Shown one piece after another: positions 6,742 to 6,892 of a stretch of DNA of 6,892 nucleotides. A program made the position numbers and the translations under genes. Under the pieces are notes generated by a model, which did not search any database, was not told where the DNA came from, and saw only the letters and a program-made list of their open reading frames with translations. The first letter of the stretch is position 1, and every line of letters begins with the position of its first letter. Origin of the DNA: an uncultured bacterium (GTDB lineage Bacteria; Patescibacteriota; Microgenomatia; UBA8517); NCBI GenBank assembly GCA_937928235.1, contig CALEZE010000066.1:1-6892 (forward strand), in the 5' to 3' direction.

Positions 6742-6892
6742 ATGTTTAAACTTCCAGATCTTCCATATAGTTTCGATGCCCTTGAGCCGCATATTGATTC
6801 TAGGACAATGGAGATCCACCATGGCAAACACCATGCCGGTTATGTTGAAAAACTAAATAAGGCGCTAGAAGGAAAGGATGATCTTTTGCAAA
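6742..6892 (+). CDS. Superoxide dismutase (Fe/Mn family), N-terminal part, cut by the window end
   Basis: The enzyme converts superoxide to hydrogen peroxide and oxygen. Fifty codons are visible, of about 200 in the family. The N-terminus LPDLPYSFDALEPHID, followed by TMEIHHGKHHAGYVEKLNKAL, is unmistakable for the alpha-hairpin domain of Fe/Mn SOD. The first metal ligand is H26; H30 and the second-sphere Y34 are also in place. The other three ligands (His, Asp, His) lie beyond the window, so metal preference (sodA versus sodB type) cannot be judged. No signal peptide is present, which suggests a cytoplasmic enzyme. The start is ATG 6742; GTG 6739 directly before it is in frame and would add one residue. 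The gap from the upstream MBL gene is 13 nt with no promoter visible, so it probably shares that transcript. Confidence 0.95.
   Translation, partial: MFKLPDLPYSFDALEPHIDSRTMEIHHGKHHAGYVEKLNKALEGKDDLLQ

Noticed and set aside
1..6892. A mobile element, CRISPR array, defence island or other new multi-gene system.
   Set aside because: There are no transposase, integrase, direct repeat arrays, terminal inverted repeats or change in base composition visible by eye. Every gene belongs to a known family, and most are core.

Overview
The window is a dense, single-strand stretch of a bacterial chromosome carrying seven genes, all on the + strand. In order they are: the 3' part of gatB (Glu/Asp-tRNA amidotransferase subunit B), a small soluble GGDEF diguanylate cyclase, a complete dnaE (replicative DNA polymerase III alpha), rplS (ribosomal protein L19), a YraN/UPF0102-family nuclease-like gene, a metallo-beta-lactamase-fold hydrolase, and the 5' end of a Fe/Mn superoxide dismutase. 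Only about 55 of 6892 bases lie outside coding sequence. No RNA gene, insertion sequence, CRISPR array or long repeat was seen.

The most likely source is a streamlined, uncultivated bacterium, and the candidate phyla radiation (Patescibacteria) is my best guess. The reasons are extreme gene packing with overlapping genes, no recognisable GGAGG-type Shine-Dalgarno site before any start, an L19 that lacks the usual N-terminal lead, and a DnaE fingers motif reading YQDD where most bacteria have YQEQ. This placement is inference from sequence style and remembered family patterns, not from a search. The standard code fits: all genes are full length with UGA read as stop, which argues against the UGA=Gly lineages (Gracilibacteria/Absconditabacteria).

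Region 1 (1-5326) is a tightly coupled block. gatB overlaps the cyclase gene by 11 nt, and the cyclase gene is followed by dnaE after 1 nt. A second-messenger enzyme is thus placed between a tRNA-charging gene and the replicative polymerase. Region 2 (5327-5367) is the only real intergenic gap. It has a TATA-like -10 element so close to the rplS ATG that a leaderless or nearly leaderless rplS transcript is plausible. Region 3 (5368-6892) is rplS-yraN-MBL-sod, again overlapping or nearly so. Here the Lys-rich C-terminal tail of L19 and the Lys/Arg-rich N-terminus of YraN are written in two frames of the same DNA.

Most of this is core information-processing biology and I do not see a clear new defence or mobile system. 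The points most worth a second look are the lone GGDEF enzyme with a broken product-inhibition site next to dnaE, the complete set of PHP metal ligands in DnaE (predicted built-in proofreading), the rplS/yraN dual-coding overlap, and the superoxide dismutase at the end of a housekeeping cluster.
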